This document shows positions 1 to 11,600 of a stretch of DNA of 64,000 nt, one piece after another. Source of the stretch: Rosa chinensis (Eukaryota; Streptophyta; Magnoliopsida; Rosales; Rosaceae); NCBI RefSeq assembly GCF_002994745.2, contig NC_037088.1:3105001-3169000 (forward strand), written 5' to 3'. The position numbers and the translations under genes are program-made. Position 1 is the first letter of the stretch; each line of letters opens with the position of its first letter. Under the pieces are notes generated by a model, which did not search any database, had not been told where the DNA came from, and saw only the letters and a list, made by a program, of their open reading frames with translations.

Positions 1-1175
1 GGTTGACCTTTATTTTTTTTTTCTTCAAAATTTATGTTTTAGAAGTAATATTAACTACATATAAGTACTAGAAATGACATATATTGAAGGGCTAAATACT
101 GTTTAATACCCTGTGGTTTGAGTCCAACATCGATTCAGTCTCTCGACTTTCAATTTCATCAAAAACACCCATGCATTATCAAATCTCATCTAATAGGTCC
201 TTCCGTCAATTGGAGCCGTTAACTCGCTGACGAGGCACGCCATGTCAGATCATGTGGGCCCCACTTATCAGGCAAAATTCCAAAATTACCCCTGCCTCTC
301 TCCCAGCTCCCACACCCACACACTGTCTCTCTCTAAATACCGAAAATAACGGCCTTCTACTCAAATCGAAACAAAATCTTCAGACCAAATTTGGGTTGGG
401 TTTTTCTAATTTGATTCAATTGAATCAGAATGGTGGTGAAGATGATGAAGTGGTGGCCATGACCGTCGTTAAAAATGAGGAAGTACGAGGTGAGGCTGGT
501 GGTGCAACTGGAGGGGTGAGATCTAGTGCAGTAGGAGGAGAAGGACGAGGGCAGCGCCGGGGAGAGTAAGTTAGCCGTTGAGATTAGGTGGAAGGGGAAC
601 AATAGGGGGAAAGTGGGGCCCTTGAGCTCATGGTGATATGCAGGAGTGGCCGGAGTTGTGGATGTGTCCGGCAAGGAACATGTCATCCGTGTACTCTCAG
701 TCGGTGTAGGCAGTCTGAAACAGGGGTTTCAAAGCCCTATGGAATAGACGGACTTGGTTTAGCTCTGCATGAAACCGGAGATTTTGCCTCTTCTCAGCGG
801 AGGACGACAACAACGACGAGATGGTGGTCTGAGTTTCATCAGTGTCCTCCACCTCTTCTACCTCCGATGAAGACAACGCCACCGACATGGCCTCCTCCTC
901 CGATGAATTCGGTGCAGTCTCCCACGAGTCGACGCTCATGATCAGAGAGAGAGAGAGATTGTTTTATCCTTGGGAGATCGCCTTTACTGTGTTTGATGTA
1001 AGTCTCGGTTTCTGTTCTTCTTCTTTTAATTCAATTTGATTCTAGGTGGTCAATTCTAGTGAAAATTTTTAGTCTTTTTTTGCCTATGTTGGAGTTTAAT
1101 GTTATTGGTGAACTGGGTTTGATGGTGTGAGACTGGAAAATTTTTAGTCATGGGTTTGTTGTTTTTTTAGTCTTT
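1..1175. other. No confident gene; TE-like sequence and an unrecognised coding-like stretch
   Basis: The stretch at about 89-215 has the style of the terminal region of plant TIR elements ('aataccctgtggtttga', then a run of sentence-like AT/GC mixed sequence), but I found no matching inverted end. On the minus strand 939-697 reads as an open frame rich in Ser, Glu and Thr that ends in a Leu-rich patch. It may be the 5' exon of a captured gene. I do not recognise it and there is no supporting exon. Confidence 0.3.
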
Positions 1176-1310
1176 CAGCCAAATTGGTGATCGTTAAGGC
1201 ATCGAAAACTGCAATTTACACGAACGAACCGAATCTGCCAAACCGGAACCGTTCGTGTACATTGTTGTAAATTACAGTTTTGGATGCCTTAACGATCACC
1301 AATTTGGCTG
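1176..1310. repeat. Near-perfect 135-bp inverted repeat (hairpin)
   Basis: The left arm starts at 1176 with CAGCCAAATTGGTGATCG and the right arm ends at 1310 with its reverse complement. About 50 bp per arm pair with only a few mismatches, one small bulge in the right arm (around 1260-1266) and a short loop near 1228-1246. It could be a tiny foldback MITE or a hairpin-RNA precursor. No promoter or mature product can be assigned from sequence alone. Confidence 0.8.
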
Positions 1311-1350
1311 AAATTTTGCAGAAGTGATCTCTATATTAGGACCTAAAAAC

Positions 1351-1819
1351 TGAACGTTATGATGTGAAAATATGATCGAAACGTGGGTCAAAACCTAAAA
1401 TCCGTACCTAAGAAAAACTGCGGACGTCGGCAGTGGAGAAGCGCTCTATATATATATATATAGGGATCAAGTTTGAGTATGTGGGAACATGGATTGATTA
1501 CTGGTACTCTATTGACAATGAGGAAGATGGCATGTCTGTCAAAGAAGGAAAAAAAAAGAAAGAATGGGTCTGTGAATTTTTTTTTCAAGTGAGAGAGGAG
1601 AGTGTACAGATAAGGTCGTCGCCCTGTGGGGAAAGAGAATGAGAAGAATAGTCAGTGGATGAGTGGCTGACGATGGGCTAGAGGAAGATATTGTTTTGCC
1701 AAGTGTCACCGTGTGGTTGGCACTGAACGGTTAAGATGTGAAAATATGATCGAAAAGTTGGTCAAAACCTAAAATCCATACCTAAGAGAAACTACGGACG
1801 TCCGTAGTGGAGAAGCGCT
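1351..1819 (+). repeat. Two ~95-bp direct repeats, the second with an 18-bp palindrome
   Basis: Copies lie at about 1351-1445 and 1724-1819. Both share 'gatgtgaaaatatgatcga', 'ggtcaaaacctaaaatcc' and an end 'agtggagaagcgct'. In the second copy 1791-1808 is a perfect palindrome (ACTACGGACGTCCGTAGT). The first copy has decayed there. Between them lie an (AT)n tract at 1447-1463 and purine-rich sequence. The pair looks like the end modules of a TIR or foldback element family. Confidence 0.6.
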
Positions 1820-2420
1820 GTTGCTAAAGTGTGGACGTCGACGCTGCAGCTCGGCTCGGGGAGCGACGGAGCTGCGGGGCTTGCCGGACGGACGGAGAGG
1901 TCAGCAGTCAGTGGAGTCGCCGGCGACGGGGTTGCACTCGCTGTAGAAAACCTGCAGTTGCAGGTCGGGTTGCTGCCCAGAACCTGCAACCCTGACCTCC
2001 TCTGACCTCGAACGCTGTCCAGATCGTTCGGAATGCCTCTGGCCTCCCTCCTGCAAGCCGCGCATGTTGGAACAGCTATGGCTTAGCTGTTATTCTGAAC
2101 GTTCAAGTTTGCTTTAGTTATTGCAGGAAATAAACCCTATTTATTAGGGCAGTACGTTAGATATTAAATCCCACTTATGAGGGCAGTACGTTAGGTTTGA
2201 ATAGGTTTGAATGTTTCCTCTACGTTGTGCTATTTGTTTCTATCTATTTCTTTGTAAGGCTATATAAGCCAACATTCAGTATTGGAATAAACAGCAGAAT
2301 TCTCCCAGATATTGTATTGTGTGTGTGCTAGGTTTATACAACAGCGCACCGCCGTCACCGCCTGAAACGCCTCAACTACGTCGACGTCCACACTTTAGCG
2401 AAGTGCGGACGTTTGCTTCA
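1820..2420. repeat. GC-rich repeat remnant, related to 5930-6240
   Basis: This stretch is clearly GC-richer than its surroundings and has no long frame. It ends in a module ('tttgcttcagaatgggtccat' style) followed by an (AT)n tract. The block at 5930-6240 has the same order of motifs and also runs into (AT)n, so both look like degenerate copies of one repeat. A solo LTR is inserted at 2065. Confidence 0.45.
2065..2343. mobile_element. Solo LTR (279 bp) with 5-bp target duplication
   Basis: The block begins TGTTGG and ends ACAACA. It is bounded by a perfect duplication GCGCA at 2060-2064 and 2344-2348. Inside are a TATA-like 'ctatataagcc' near 2261 and a polyadenylation-like 'ggaataaa' near 2284, as expected of an LTR in + orientation. 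The motif 'agggcagtacgttag' occurs twice, about 40 bp apart. No internal retroelement domains are adjacent, so this is the product of LTR-LTR recombination. Confidence 0.85.
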
Positions 2421-2428
2421 GAATGGGT

Positions 2429-2470
<42 letters not shown>

Positions 2471-2500
2471 CGAAGTGCGGACGTTTGCTTCAGAATGGGT

Positions 2501-2538
<38 letters not shown>
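2397..2538 (+). repeat. Tandem duplication of a 41-bp module plus (AT)n
   Basis: The module 'gcgaagtgcggacgtttgct...gggtcc' followed by an (AT)n run occurs twice in tandem (about 2397-2469 and 2470-2538). The open frames here that give long Ile-Tyr runs are microsatellite artefacts. Confidence 0.8.
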
Positions 2539-2541
<3 letters not shown>

Positions 2542-3518
2542 CCAACACTACCAGGCTTAACCTACAAACCATATTTAGTAAAGCAGAATGGCCAAAATTT
2601 GATATGTTATAGTGGTTATAACTTGAGCATGATACATCCATTGTCCACTTTCAAAGTCTCAACCATTAAAAAAAATCGACATATTGGATTATAATGACAC
2701 CTTCATGCATTGATGGAGGGATTTTGTAATATTTAGGGTATAACTGTGAACATTTTCATCCAATTAGTGATTTAGAAAGTGGACTAACCAAAGTGTACAA
2801 TGTTGTGCGTACCTGGGGAGGGCATATATACTAGTCATATTGGGCACCTTTATATATTTTATATTGAGGAAGTATACGAGAACTTACATAACCTAATTGA
2901 GTAGAAAAATGCGAGCATCCACCACATTACCGGGTAGTAAATATATTATAGTGTGACCTATTAAATAACCATGTTAGTTCTAATTATTATTGATAGGGGC
3001 ATGACAGAAGTGATGTTAATTGAAATTTTATAGCATAAGGCAAGCAAACAATTAATCTCAGATTGTTAATTAAATAATTTATTAATTTTTGGCCAATAGA
3101 AGAGCTTATTATTTTATATTTTTTTAAAAGGAATTTAGAACCCAACTTACTAGGAGGCTCAACCCTATGCTTAGTTCCAGTTATTATATTAATAGTAGAT
3201 TTTTGCAACTACATGCATCGATTAGTTTGGGTGGTGCCTAAGTTGGGCAGAATATTTTTTTTTTCTATCAAATACTTAAAATATATATATATATATATAT
3301 ATTTTTTTTTTTTTTGGGGGGGACTCATCATTATACGCTTAACTTTTTTTTTTCCTATTTTTTCAGTCAATTATACTACTAAGTATAGTTTTTATTTTAT
3401 ATGTTTTATGATAAGATTAAAATAAAGTAAACATCTGCCTAGGGCCTTACCCAATCAGTTAGGCGCTAGGCCCTTCCCCATTGTCTACCTACCGCTTAGC
3501 GATTTTAAGAACATCGGG

Positions 3519-3584
<66 letters not shown>
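2539..3584. other. Intergenic sequence without a gene; AT microsatellites
   Basis: I see no coding exon or RNA gene. There are (AT)n tracts at about 3280-3302 and 3522-3584 and T-rich runs at 3301-3316. The last tract directly abuts a TIR element. Confidence 0.6.
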
Positions 3585-3586
<2 letters not shown>

Positions 3587-3954
3587 AGGATCAAGAGAGG
3601 ACATCATTAAACTCTTAAAGTGAGGATGTTTTTATTTTTAGGATGCATTCTAATAATCACAACTATTCATTCTTTAATTACCTACACATATATGAATCCT
3701 ATAAAAAATTAGCCAAATCGGAAATTTTTTAACCATTTGATTAGCACAATTATCGTTTTAATTTTATCTAATAGACTACATTTGTTTACACAATTTTGAG
3801 TGACCAAATAATTATGAATTTGGTTGATTTTTTGTAGACATAATTCTTGCATAGGAATCCAAAGGATCAACGGTTGAAATCATTGAATTAGATTATATAC
3901 TAGTGTAAAATAGTAAAAATCATCAAATTCTGAAAGTAAGGATGTCCTCTCTTG

Positions 3955-4352
3955 TGTTGGATAATAGCGGAAGCGTAAAATATAAAAAACTAATTTGGAG
4001 AAGGGAGATATGATGCATGAATGACACACAATATGGGAGTTGTACAGTGCAAAGACCTGTACAGAGCTCCTAGAGAGAGATGTGGAAGAGACTCTCAAAA
4101 TACTTGATAAAGGAATTCACTCTTACGATACTTCTACAAAATACTCCTCTACACACTACTCAACTAGACCAGCCTACTTATATAGGCTTACACTAGACTA
4201 GACAATGCCATAACTAAGGCAATTACAATAGACATAAGTACTTGAGAACTCAAATTCTGTAACTCCCGTAACCATCGTAACAGTCACATTATGTCACAGT
4301 TATACAAATCATAAAAACTCTCATAATTCTAAATTATTCATAACTTTCAACA
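3955..4352 (-). repeat. LTR (3' LTR in element orientation)
   Basis: 398 bp, TGTTGGA...TTCAACA, and the same length as its partner at 5464-5861. The polypurine tract on the element strand adjoins its right side. Confidence 0.88.
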
Positions 4353-4525
4353 TCCTCCCTTAATTTAGAATTACTCTATCATTAAAGTGATTCTTCAGCT
4401 TCTAGCTAAGTCATCGGTGATGTTGACAATTTCCTCCATTGGATCGATAATCATTCTTTGATCCACACTTTCTTCTGCATTCTGGTTGTTGCAAATTCTT
4501 TCTTCTTGCTCCATTTCCAACTTAA

Positions 4526-4912
4526 TTATATCAAATTGCATTTATGTGATTCTCCATCAAGGTGGTCAACATGTTCTCGCAGAGAATCTCTTTCTGTAGT
4601 AAGTGTCGTCACTTTTTCCTTGAGCGCCATTAATTCATCAAAGTTGAAATCTACTACATAGATTTCTTTCTCCAAGTACAAATACTGCAAACTAATAAAG
4701 GCTGCTTCATTTTCAGCTTCTTTCTTAGTGGCTTTCCAGGGTCCTTTGAAGATGGGATGCTTTACAACTTTGGTGTCAATTTCACACTTGTAGCTGGGAG
4801 TGTGAGAGGAGCCATCAATGGTTGTCATGAAAACAGGTTAAGGCAAACTCAACTTCCTGACAGCTTCATGAAACATTCTTTTGAGTGGAACAACAATATT
4901 TGTTAGCATCTT
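4526..4912 (-). pseudogene. Captured double-stranded-RNA-binding domain plus coiled coil, one in-frame stop
   Basis: Read on the minus strand from about 4912, the frame gives an alpha-helix-like start (LKRMFHEAVRKLSLP), an in-frame TAA at 4838-4840, then GSSHTPSYKCEI, a short beta-rich stretch, and ATKKEAENEAAFISLQYL. The order helix, then H-x-P-x-[FY], then K-K-x-A-E-N-x-A-A-x-x-x-L is that of a dsRBD (plant DRB/DCL/HYL1-type fold), which binds double-stranded RNA. After it come about 50 residues with heptad-like LMALKEKVTTLTTERDSL, probably a coiled coil, ending at a stop near 4526. It is the only coding-like content of the surrounding LTR element. I infer capture of a host dsRBD gene piece. 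The stop, if real, leaves only the C-terminal two thirds of the domain from the Met at 4828. I cannot name the parent gene. Confidence 0.65.
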
Positions 4913-5463
4913 CACGAGACTGCAAAAGAGAGCATTAGTAGTGAATAAACATAACAATATTCATCATGCATGCGAATTCATTATGCATGCAACTTCATTA
5001 TGAATTCATGATGCATTTCTTCATCGGGCACCATTATGCCACAAGGGAGGGATTCATCTAGACATCTTTCTGCCTCCAGGGAGTATGCAATTTTATTTTG
5101 GCACCTATGTGCTCCTTCATTCAAGGACTTTAACCCTAACCTTCTTTCATTCTCTCAGGGACTTTTACCCTACACATTCTCTTAAGGACTTCTACCTTGC
5201 ATCTTCTTCGAGGGACTTTTACCCTTCCATAAAGACCACATTGGTCTTTCATCCTTCTTCAACTCTTCTCCCTATTTCACTTTCTTCTTACCTTTTCTCT
5301 TTATACCCCCTCTTTTTTTCTTTTTTTTTCATTTGCACTCTCATTTTGTTGCCCATCAGCAATACTTCATACACCATAGATTTCTTCCACCACCTTGCAA
5401 CAATAACCGCAACAACCAATGCCAACACACTATAAGATCGAGCCTTTGGCTTTGATATCGCTT

Positions 5464-5861
5464 TGTTGGATAACAGCAAAAACGTAAAGTTTAAAAAACT
5501 AATTTGGAGAAGGGAGGTATGATGCATGATTGACATACAATATGGGAGATGTACAGTCCAAATACTTGTACAAAGCTCCTAGAGAGAGATATGGAGGAGA
5601 ATCTCAAAATACTTGATAAAGGAATTCACTCTTACGATACTTCTACAAAATACTCCTGTACACACTACTCAAGTAGACTAGCCTACTTATATAGGCTTAT
5701 ACTAGACTAGACAATGCCATAACTAAGGCAATTACAATAGACATAAGTACTTGACAACTCAAATTTTGTAACTCCCGTAACCACCGTAACAGTCACATTA
5801 TGTCACAATTATACAAATCATAAAAAATCTCATAATTCTAAATTATTCATAACTTCCAACA
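5464..5861 (-). repeat. LTR (5' LTR in element orientation)
   Basis: 398 bp, partner of 3955-4352. The degenerate primer-binding site on the element strand lies immediately left of it (about 5446-5463). Confidence 0.88.
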
Positions 5862-5873
5862 TCTTGATCCTCC

Positions 5874-5876
5874 CTC

Positions 5877-5910
<34 letters not shown>

Positions 5911-6242
5911 TCAGAAGCAGACCTCTGCAGTATCTCAAAAGTACGGACGCCCATGCTTTCTTAGAGATCAGGTGCTGACGGCGGCACTGCTCTTGTTGGA
6001 CGGAGGCCAGGCCTCGATCTTGAGCTTCTTTTTGCTGGTCTCGCCGGCTACCAGTCTACAGTCCACCTTGACCGGGCTTGAAGTTTCAGGTGAGGTCGCA
6101 GCCCAGAAACTTTGACCTTGATTTCCTTGGCCTTCATCTTCATGGTGAAGCTATCCGGGATGCCCTTGGCCTCGATTTGGCAAGAGCCACGCCGCCATCA
6201 TCGCCTGATCGCTGAGAAAGCAAGGATGTTCGTCTCAGAACA

Positions 6243-6281
<39 letters not shown>
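5874..6281. repeat. (AC)n tract, GC-rich repeat remnant, (AT)n tract
   Basis: (AC)n lies at about 5881-5907 and (AT)n at about 6247-6281. The sequence between is the second, diverged copy of the GC-rich repeat at 1820-2420. The open frame at 5864-6115 spans the microsatellite and has no recognisable motif. Confidence 0.5.
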
Positions 6282-6283
<2 letters not shown>

Positions 6284-7442
6284 GATAGCTTCATTTTACT
6301 TCCTTAACTTTTACATTTAAGATCATTTGTGCCTTCAAACTTTCAATTTGAAACAAAGAAGTTCTTAGACAAAAAATCGAATGAAAATAAAGAACTTAAT
6401 TGTTAGACAAATGTTAGGTTGTCTGTCAATTTAATCTCCTAATTATTATGATTTCAAGCTTAACTAAAATAAATGTGTTAAAAGAGGTATACTGCCTCTC
6501 TTCTAGAAAAGAAAAATAAATGTATATTGAATATTGACTAAATTCAGTTTGCCTCCTTCAACTTTGGGGCAAAAATCATGTTAGTCTATGATTTTTTTTA
6601 ATCAAGATTATCCATGCATTTTAATATTATTCCTCTTCCATGTCCAATCATTAGAATTACATCCAATTGTGACGTCAAATGGTGATGTGGTACCGATAGT
6701 ATGACCAACTTTTCAACTTTTCAACCCACAAGAAGGGCAAAATGGACATCTCCCCTTCCTGATGAAAATTAAGCCATTTTTGCTTTTGGGTTTATGTGTG
6801 AGAGAGTGTTCGACCTTCTTCCTCCAACAAGTTAGCCCAAACCACCTCTCCTTCTCCAATCCATCGACTGCTCCATATCACTCTTCAAACCCCTAAATAT
6901 AATTCCAATTCCAAACCCAACATCACAATCCAATTCAACCAAAATTTCCAAAACCAAATATACAATCAATAAAAAATTCAATAGATTAAGCCGTAGCGGC
7001 GCAACCCATCTTCCAATCAGAACCACAACTTTCTCTCTCCTCCTATCATGGGTGGACTCAGCCTCAGAAGAAGAAAAGGAAGACGACCCCAAGGAACCCG
7101 AAGACGACGAATTTGAAGAAGAAGAAGAAGACGATTAGGAGCCGCCGCTGCAGTGAAAACCGTTCTTAAAGGAGTCATAGCTGCGTTCGGCAAAAGCCAA
7201 GTTGGAAGCATTTATCTATTATGGGTTTTTTTTTTTTTTTTTTCTGTAACTTGGGAATTTTTTTTTTCTTTTGAAATCTGAATTTAAAAGTCTTGGCCTT
7301 AATTTGTTGACTATATGAATTTTTAGCTGTTGGGTAGGCCATGAAAGATTTTTCTTTGCATGTTTTAGAACCTTCTTGTGGTTTATTTGATCTAGGTATT
7401 TTGTGGGTAATTGAATTTTTGTGTTTGTTTTTTATTACATAG
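6282..7442. other. Unassigned; TIR-like motif and possible captured exon
   Basis: At about 6535 the sequence 'ctaaattcagtttgcctcc', followed by 'catgttagtc', resembles the ends of the TIR element at 20725. I found no matching inverted end. Around 7049-7220 the + strand has an acidic-rich and an Ala/Val-rich coding-like stretch in different frames. It is followed by a T-rich putative intron ending 'ttattacatag' at 7442. This suggests a host gene piece, but I recognise no domain. Confidence 0.3.
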
Positions 7443-7652
7443 ATGAATACGGAGATGAATTTAGGTGGGTTTTGGAAACATAAAGATAAGGCTATGGTGG
7501 CTGCAATTTTAGGCACTCAAGCTTTTAATTACTTGATTTCGAGCTCTGTTTCTTCAAATGAGAATTCATGCATGGGCATATGGATTGATAAGAGCTTGCA
7601 TGACAAGATTTCAAATCTTGTGGAGCGTCTAATCTCTTCAAATTTCAGCTAG
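7443..7652 (+). pseudogene. Unrecognised gene fragment, truncated at a Copia insertion
   Basis: The frame opens with ATG just after a good acceptor-like sequence (polypyrimidine then ACATAG at 7437-7442) and gives 69 residues with normal composition (including FWKHKDKAMVAAILGTQAF and GIWIDKSLHDKI). It stops at 7650-7652, four bases before the 5' LTR of the Copia element at 7656. It may be the last or a middle exon of a captured or disrupted host gene. No continuation is seen after the 3' LTR at 13800. I cannot assign a family, and chance coding is possible. Confidence 0.35.
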
Positions 7653-7655
7653 AAC

Positions 7656-7882
7656 TGTTTGTGTGTCTGACCCAAACTCTAGTTACTTGTTAAAGTTGTA
7701 ATAGGGTTAGTCTTACAGATATCTTCATAGATATCCTAATCATTGTATGATTCAGTTTCCTTGTAAGACTCTGATTCTTTGCTTGTAGTCCTCTATATAA
7801 AAATGCCCATATTATCCATGAAAGTACAATTCATTTTCCCAAATTCTCTCTGTTGTTCTTTGCTTCCTTTTTTCCTAAAACA
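7656..7882 (+). repeat. 5' LTR of Copia element 1
   Basis: 227 bp, TGTTTGTG...AAAACA. A TATA-like 'ctatataaa' near 7791-7801 is also present in the 3' LTR. Confidence 0.88.
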
Positions 7883-8689
7883 CGTTATCAGCACGAAGCC
7901 CTAACCCTGAAACAAATAGCCAAACTCTAAATCCAAATATGAAACCTTGAAACCTTAAATGCCTCCGCTTCACAACTTGTAGCCCTCGATCCCAGTAACC
8001 CAGAATTGGAGGCAAAATGACCAAAACCGGCCGGAAAACTACCGAACTGGCTGATGGAATCCCCAAACCGTCCGCAGCAAATCCTTCTCCTATTCGCCAC
8101 CTTCCAGACCGCCTTCGATAGCCAAACTCGACCACCAGCAGCGCCTTGATCCCAAGATCCAGGAACCGAAAGCAGAACCTCAAGAACCGGTCTAAAGTTA
8201 CTGAATTGGCTGCCTAAGTCACTAAACCTCAAGCAGAAAAACCAGACAGAAGTAATTCTGGCCAGCCACTAGCCATAAGCATATTTTTTCTGGCCAACTT
8301 CCTGCCAAAAGTTTTGGTGACCCCCGTTTATCCTTTTCAAGGTAATTTTTCATTAAAGTTCCCACTTTTGTGTACTTTTCTTTAAGATTTCAATCCTTTT
8401 TTTTTTTTTTTTTTTTCGGGGACTTGCAACCTCCCTTCTCCTACCTTCCACTTCTTATTTTTGTAGGAAGGTTAAGCCGAACTGTGGGGATTTGTGCTAT
8501 CTCCAAACTTAGAGTTTGTTGAGATCTCCAAACCTAGGGTTTGTTAAGACTTTACGATTAACCACTTACATCATTGTTTCAATCTAATCCAAAATCTCTT
8601 GGAATAGAATTTTTTGGGAGCGATTATGCAGTAATTTTTATTGTTTTTTCGTGGTAGCCTACTGGCTCTAAAACTACTCCCTTTTCTTG

Positions 8690-11600
8690 TTCTTTTCCGG
8701 ATGAACAACATGAACAAATTAGACTTTGCTTTATTGGGAACGTCTGTGACTCCCTACTTTCAAATCTATAAGTGAGATGACATATCTTCTACTTCTGTGA
8801 TTTCAAGTCAGTTCTTGACTATGATTCAGAAGCCCATCACATTAAATCCTTAATGGAATTATGTGATAAAGCCATCACATATGTGATGTTAATTGAGATG
8901 ACTCTCTCCACCTTCCCTGTCTCTGCTTTGATGGCTGCTAAAAACTATTAGATTGAAGTGAATACAGGACGGATCACAAGCATTCATGAGCTTATTAGAG
9001 CCATGAATGTTGCTGAAAAACATGATAACATCCTTGTGAAGAACTATAATTAGAGACCCGTGAGAACGAAATCTATTCCAGAGTCCAATTATAGTCGCGC
9101 TCTTAAAGGAGGGCGCCAAGAGAGAAACCCTAAATCTAGGAATACTTCTGGACGTCTTAGTCCATATAATCCCTCTAATTTGGAACGTAACCTCTAAAAT
9201 AAGCGGACACAGAACTGAGGAAGTCAACGTGGAAAGAGAGAGGAAGGCAACCCCTCTGATCATGTTGGTGGCGCCACCAACACTAAGAGCAGTCCTAATC
9301 GCGGTTTCAAAAGGCCTCAATCAAGGGTGCCTGAGCACAGAGATGTATGTTCTCGATATGGAGCACCTGGTTATTGGGCACACATTTGTAGAACTTCTAA
9401 GAGTATTACCACCGCTTACAGAGCGTGTCGCGACGCAAGAGAAGCTCAAAATGTGGAACAAGAAGATCAAGATGATGATCTCGAGTTAAGGGTTGAAGAC
9501 TTCAAATCTGGTTGGGATCAATAGATCGCCGCTTTTATTTAAGTCTTTATCTTTCCAAGATGACGTAATAAGGCAATTTGCCACAGTACTTAGTAGACGC
9601 CATTGGTTTTAATAATTCTTCAACTAGGCTCATCCATAGTAATAAGTGTGATATCTAGGAAAGTAGTTGAGATAAGTGGTATTTAAGCGAGGTTTGCTCC
9701 ACCGACATATCCTCTCACTTTTCTGGTCATGCTTAATTTGAAGTTACCGAAAGAAGTTAAACGACAACCTTTGTTTTGCATTAGCTAGTTTATGGATTAG
9801 ATTTCTTTGTGGTTAAGAAAAAATGATGTAACCCGTTGGCTCATTATTAAAATATTGAGTTCATTCATATCAACTCCATTTGAGCTTTTCTTTTAGGAAT
9901 GGACACTGGAGAACTTCAATGTCTCACGGATAGTGCGACTACGCATACCATTCTCAGCCGTAGGCAATTATTCTTAGAGATGTTTCCTACATATATATTC
10001 CTCTGTGACTACGATGGCTGGGCTATCAGGTTTAGTTCAAGGACATGGAATGACCCAATTCTGTTTGCCTAATGACATCTTGATTACTATCGCAGAAATT
10101 CTCTACGCTTCTCTGAGCCAACGGATTTCATGCGGAAACTCATATTGAGAACATAAAAGAGTTCCTTTGCATTACCTCTAATGATTACGAACAAAGGCAC
10201 ATCTTAGAGAAACTTATGTGCTTCTCTAGTGGAATTTTTATCACTACTATTCAAGCTATTAAATCCAATAAAGTTATGAGAGAAGATCTCTTAGATTTAG
10301 ACACATGTTTGCTTTGCCACAATAGGATAGGTCATCCTAGTCATGATATGATGATCCGTATGTTAATGACTTTACACAGACATCCATTCTTTCAAGCGAA
10401 AAGAAGCAAGAATCAAAGGTTAATTCCCGGACTCAGTGTGACAGCCGCTACTGCCTTTGGCGCCATCGCCACCCCTATCCATGATGTCATGGATGGCGTC
10501 CATCATGGTGATGATGCCATTGGTGATATTGTAGTCACAAACTTTGCTTCCAATAGCGTTTAAGACCCAACCAAAATCCTCATTGGTTGCTTCTAAGGCC
10601 CCTCGCTCGTTCTGCAAAGCCTGTTCTTTATGAAAATTAGGACTGAGATCGTCCTTCGCAAATGATACGAAAATACTCATTCTGTTCTTACATAGAATTC
10701 GAGGGAATTTTGTAGACTGATTCAACCAATTTGCGGACGTTTAAATACTACATGATGTTGGTTGACGCGCAAACACGCTGGTCACGTGTTGTGCCATTGT
10801 CCACTTGTAATGCTGCTTATGCTACACTCCTAGCACAGATCATATGGAGACGGGCTCACTCCTCGGATTATCCCATTCAGTCAATTCGACTTGACAATGC
10901 TAGAGAGTTTGCATCAAAGACTTTCGATGATTATTGCATATTATTGGGACTGATGTTGGACATCATATCCCCATGTACACACCCAAATTGTCTCGCGAAA
11001 ATGACTATGATGGTAGCCTAGACATTGGTAATGAGCACCAATTTCATATATATCTGCTTGCGGTTATGCAATATTGTATGCAACTATTCTAACTCGTCTA
11101 CTACCCATCGCTGTTCAATCTATCTTTGTGTTATAGCTAGCGACTGGGTACAAGTATCTCGTACTTACGCATATTTGAATGTGCCATTTATGTGCCTATT
11201 AAGATGCCACAATGTACTAAGATGGGTCAACAGAGACGAATGCGCATATATGTTGGATATGAAGCTCCAACTATCGTCCGCTAATTGAAACCCTTGCTAG
11301 GCAATCTTTTTACCGCTACATTTGCGGATTATCATTTTGATGAGACAATCTTCGGGTTGTTAGGGGAGATAAGAACACAGATATTTAACATAAACGACAT
11401 GAATTGTCGTGGTCTGTTCCCACTATGTCTGTTGCAAATATGCCCACTAAAGTGATGAGATCACACATATCTGCTGCAAATATTCCTGAAGGGATGGACG
11501 TCCTTATGAGAGGACGTACCGCTACCCTACACAGAGGTAGGCATGGCACTCTGGCGTCATAGGCCATGGCCCTAGCTAGGATGCGTAGGAGGCCCATTGG

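Larger units (their letters stand above)
3955..5861 (-). mobile_element. Non-autonomous LTR retroelement (1.9 kb) with perfect target duplication
   Basis: Two 398-bp LTRs (3955-4352 and 5464-5861) begin TGTTGGA and end CAACA. I count about 27 differences (roughly 93% identity). A perfect 5-bp duplication TCTTG lies at 3950-3954 and 5862-5866. Orientation is minus: a purine tract (read on the minus strand as AAGGGAGGA) abuts the 3955-4352 LTR, and a degenerate initiator-Met-type binding site (GATATCAAAGCC read on the minus strand) abuts the other. The 1.1-kb interior has no gag, protease, integrase or reverse transcriptase. It carries the dsRBD-like frame at 4526-4912. Confidence 0.9.
3585..5873. 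mobile_element. TIR/MITE element interrupted by an LTR element
   Basis: The left end at 3585 reads GGAGGATCAAGAGAGGACATC. Its inverted counterpart is at the right, split by the LTR element: 'gatgtcctctcttg' at 3941-3954 continues as 'atcctcc' at 5867-5873. Without the 1.9-kb insert and one target copy the element is about 377 bp with roughly 21-bp TIRs. It has no coding capacity. It is flanked by an (AT)n tract on the left and an (AC)n tract on the right, so its own target duplication cannot be read. Confidence 0.75.

Noticed and set aside
2319..2694. Open frames encoding long Ile-Tyr runs on both strands
   Set aside because: They are translations of (AT)n microsatellites duplicated at 2438 and 2503.
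7875..8232. Minus-strand frames of about 100 codons
   Set aside because: They overlap the leader of Copia element 1 just after its LTR and have no motif. They are shadow frames.
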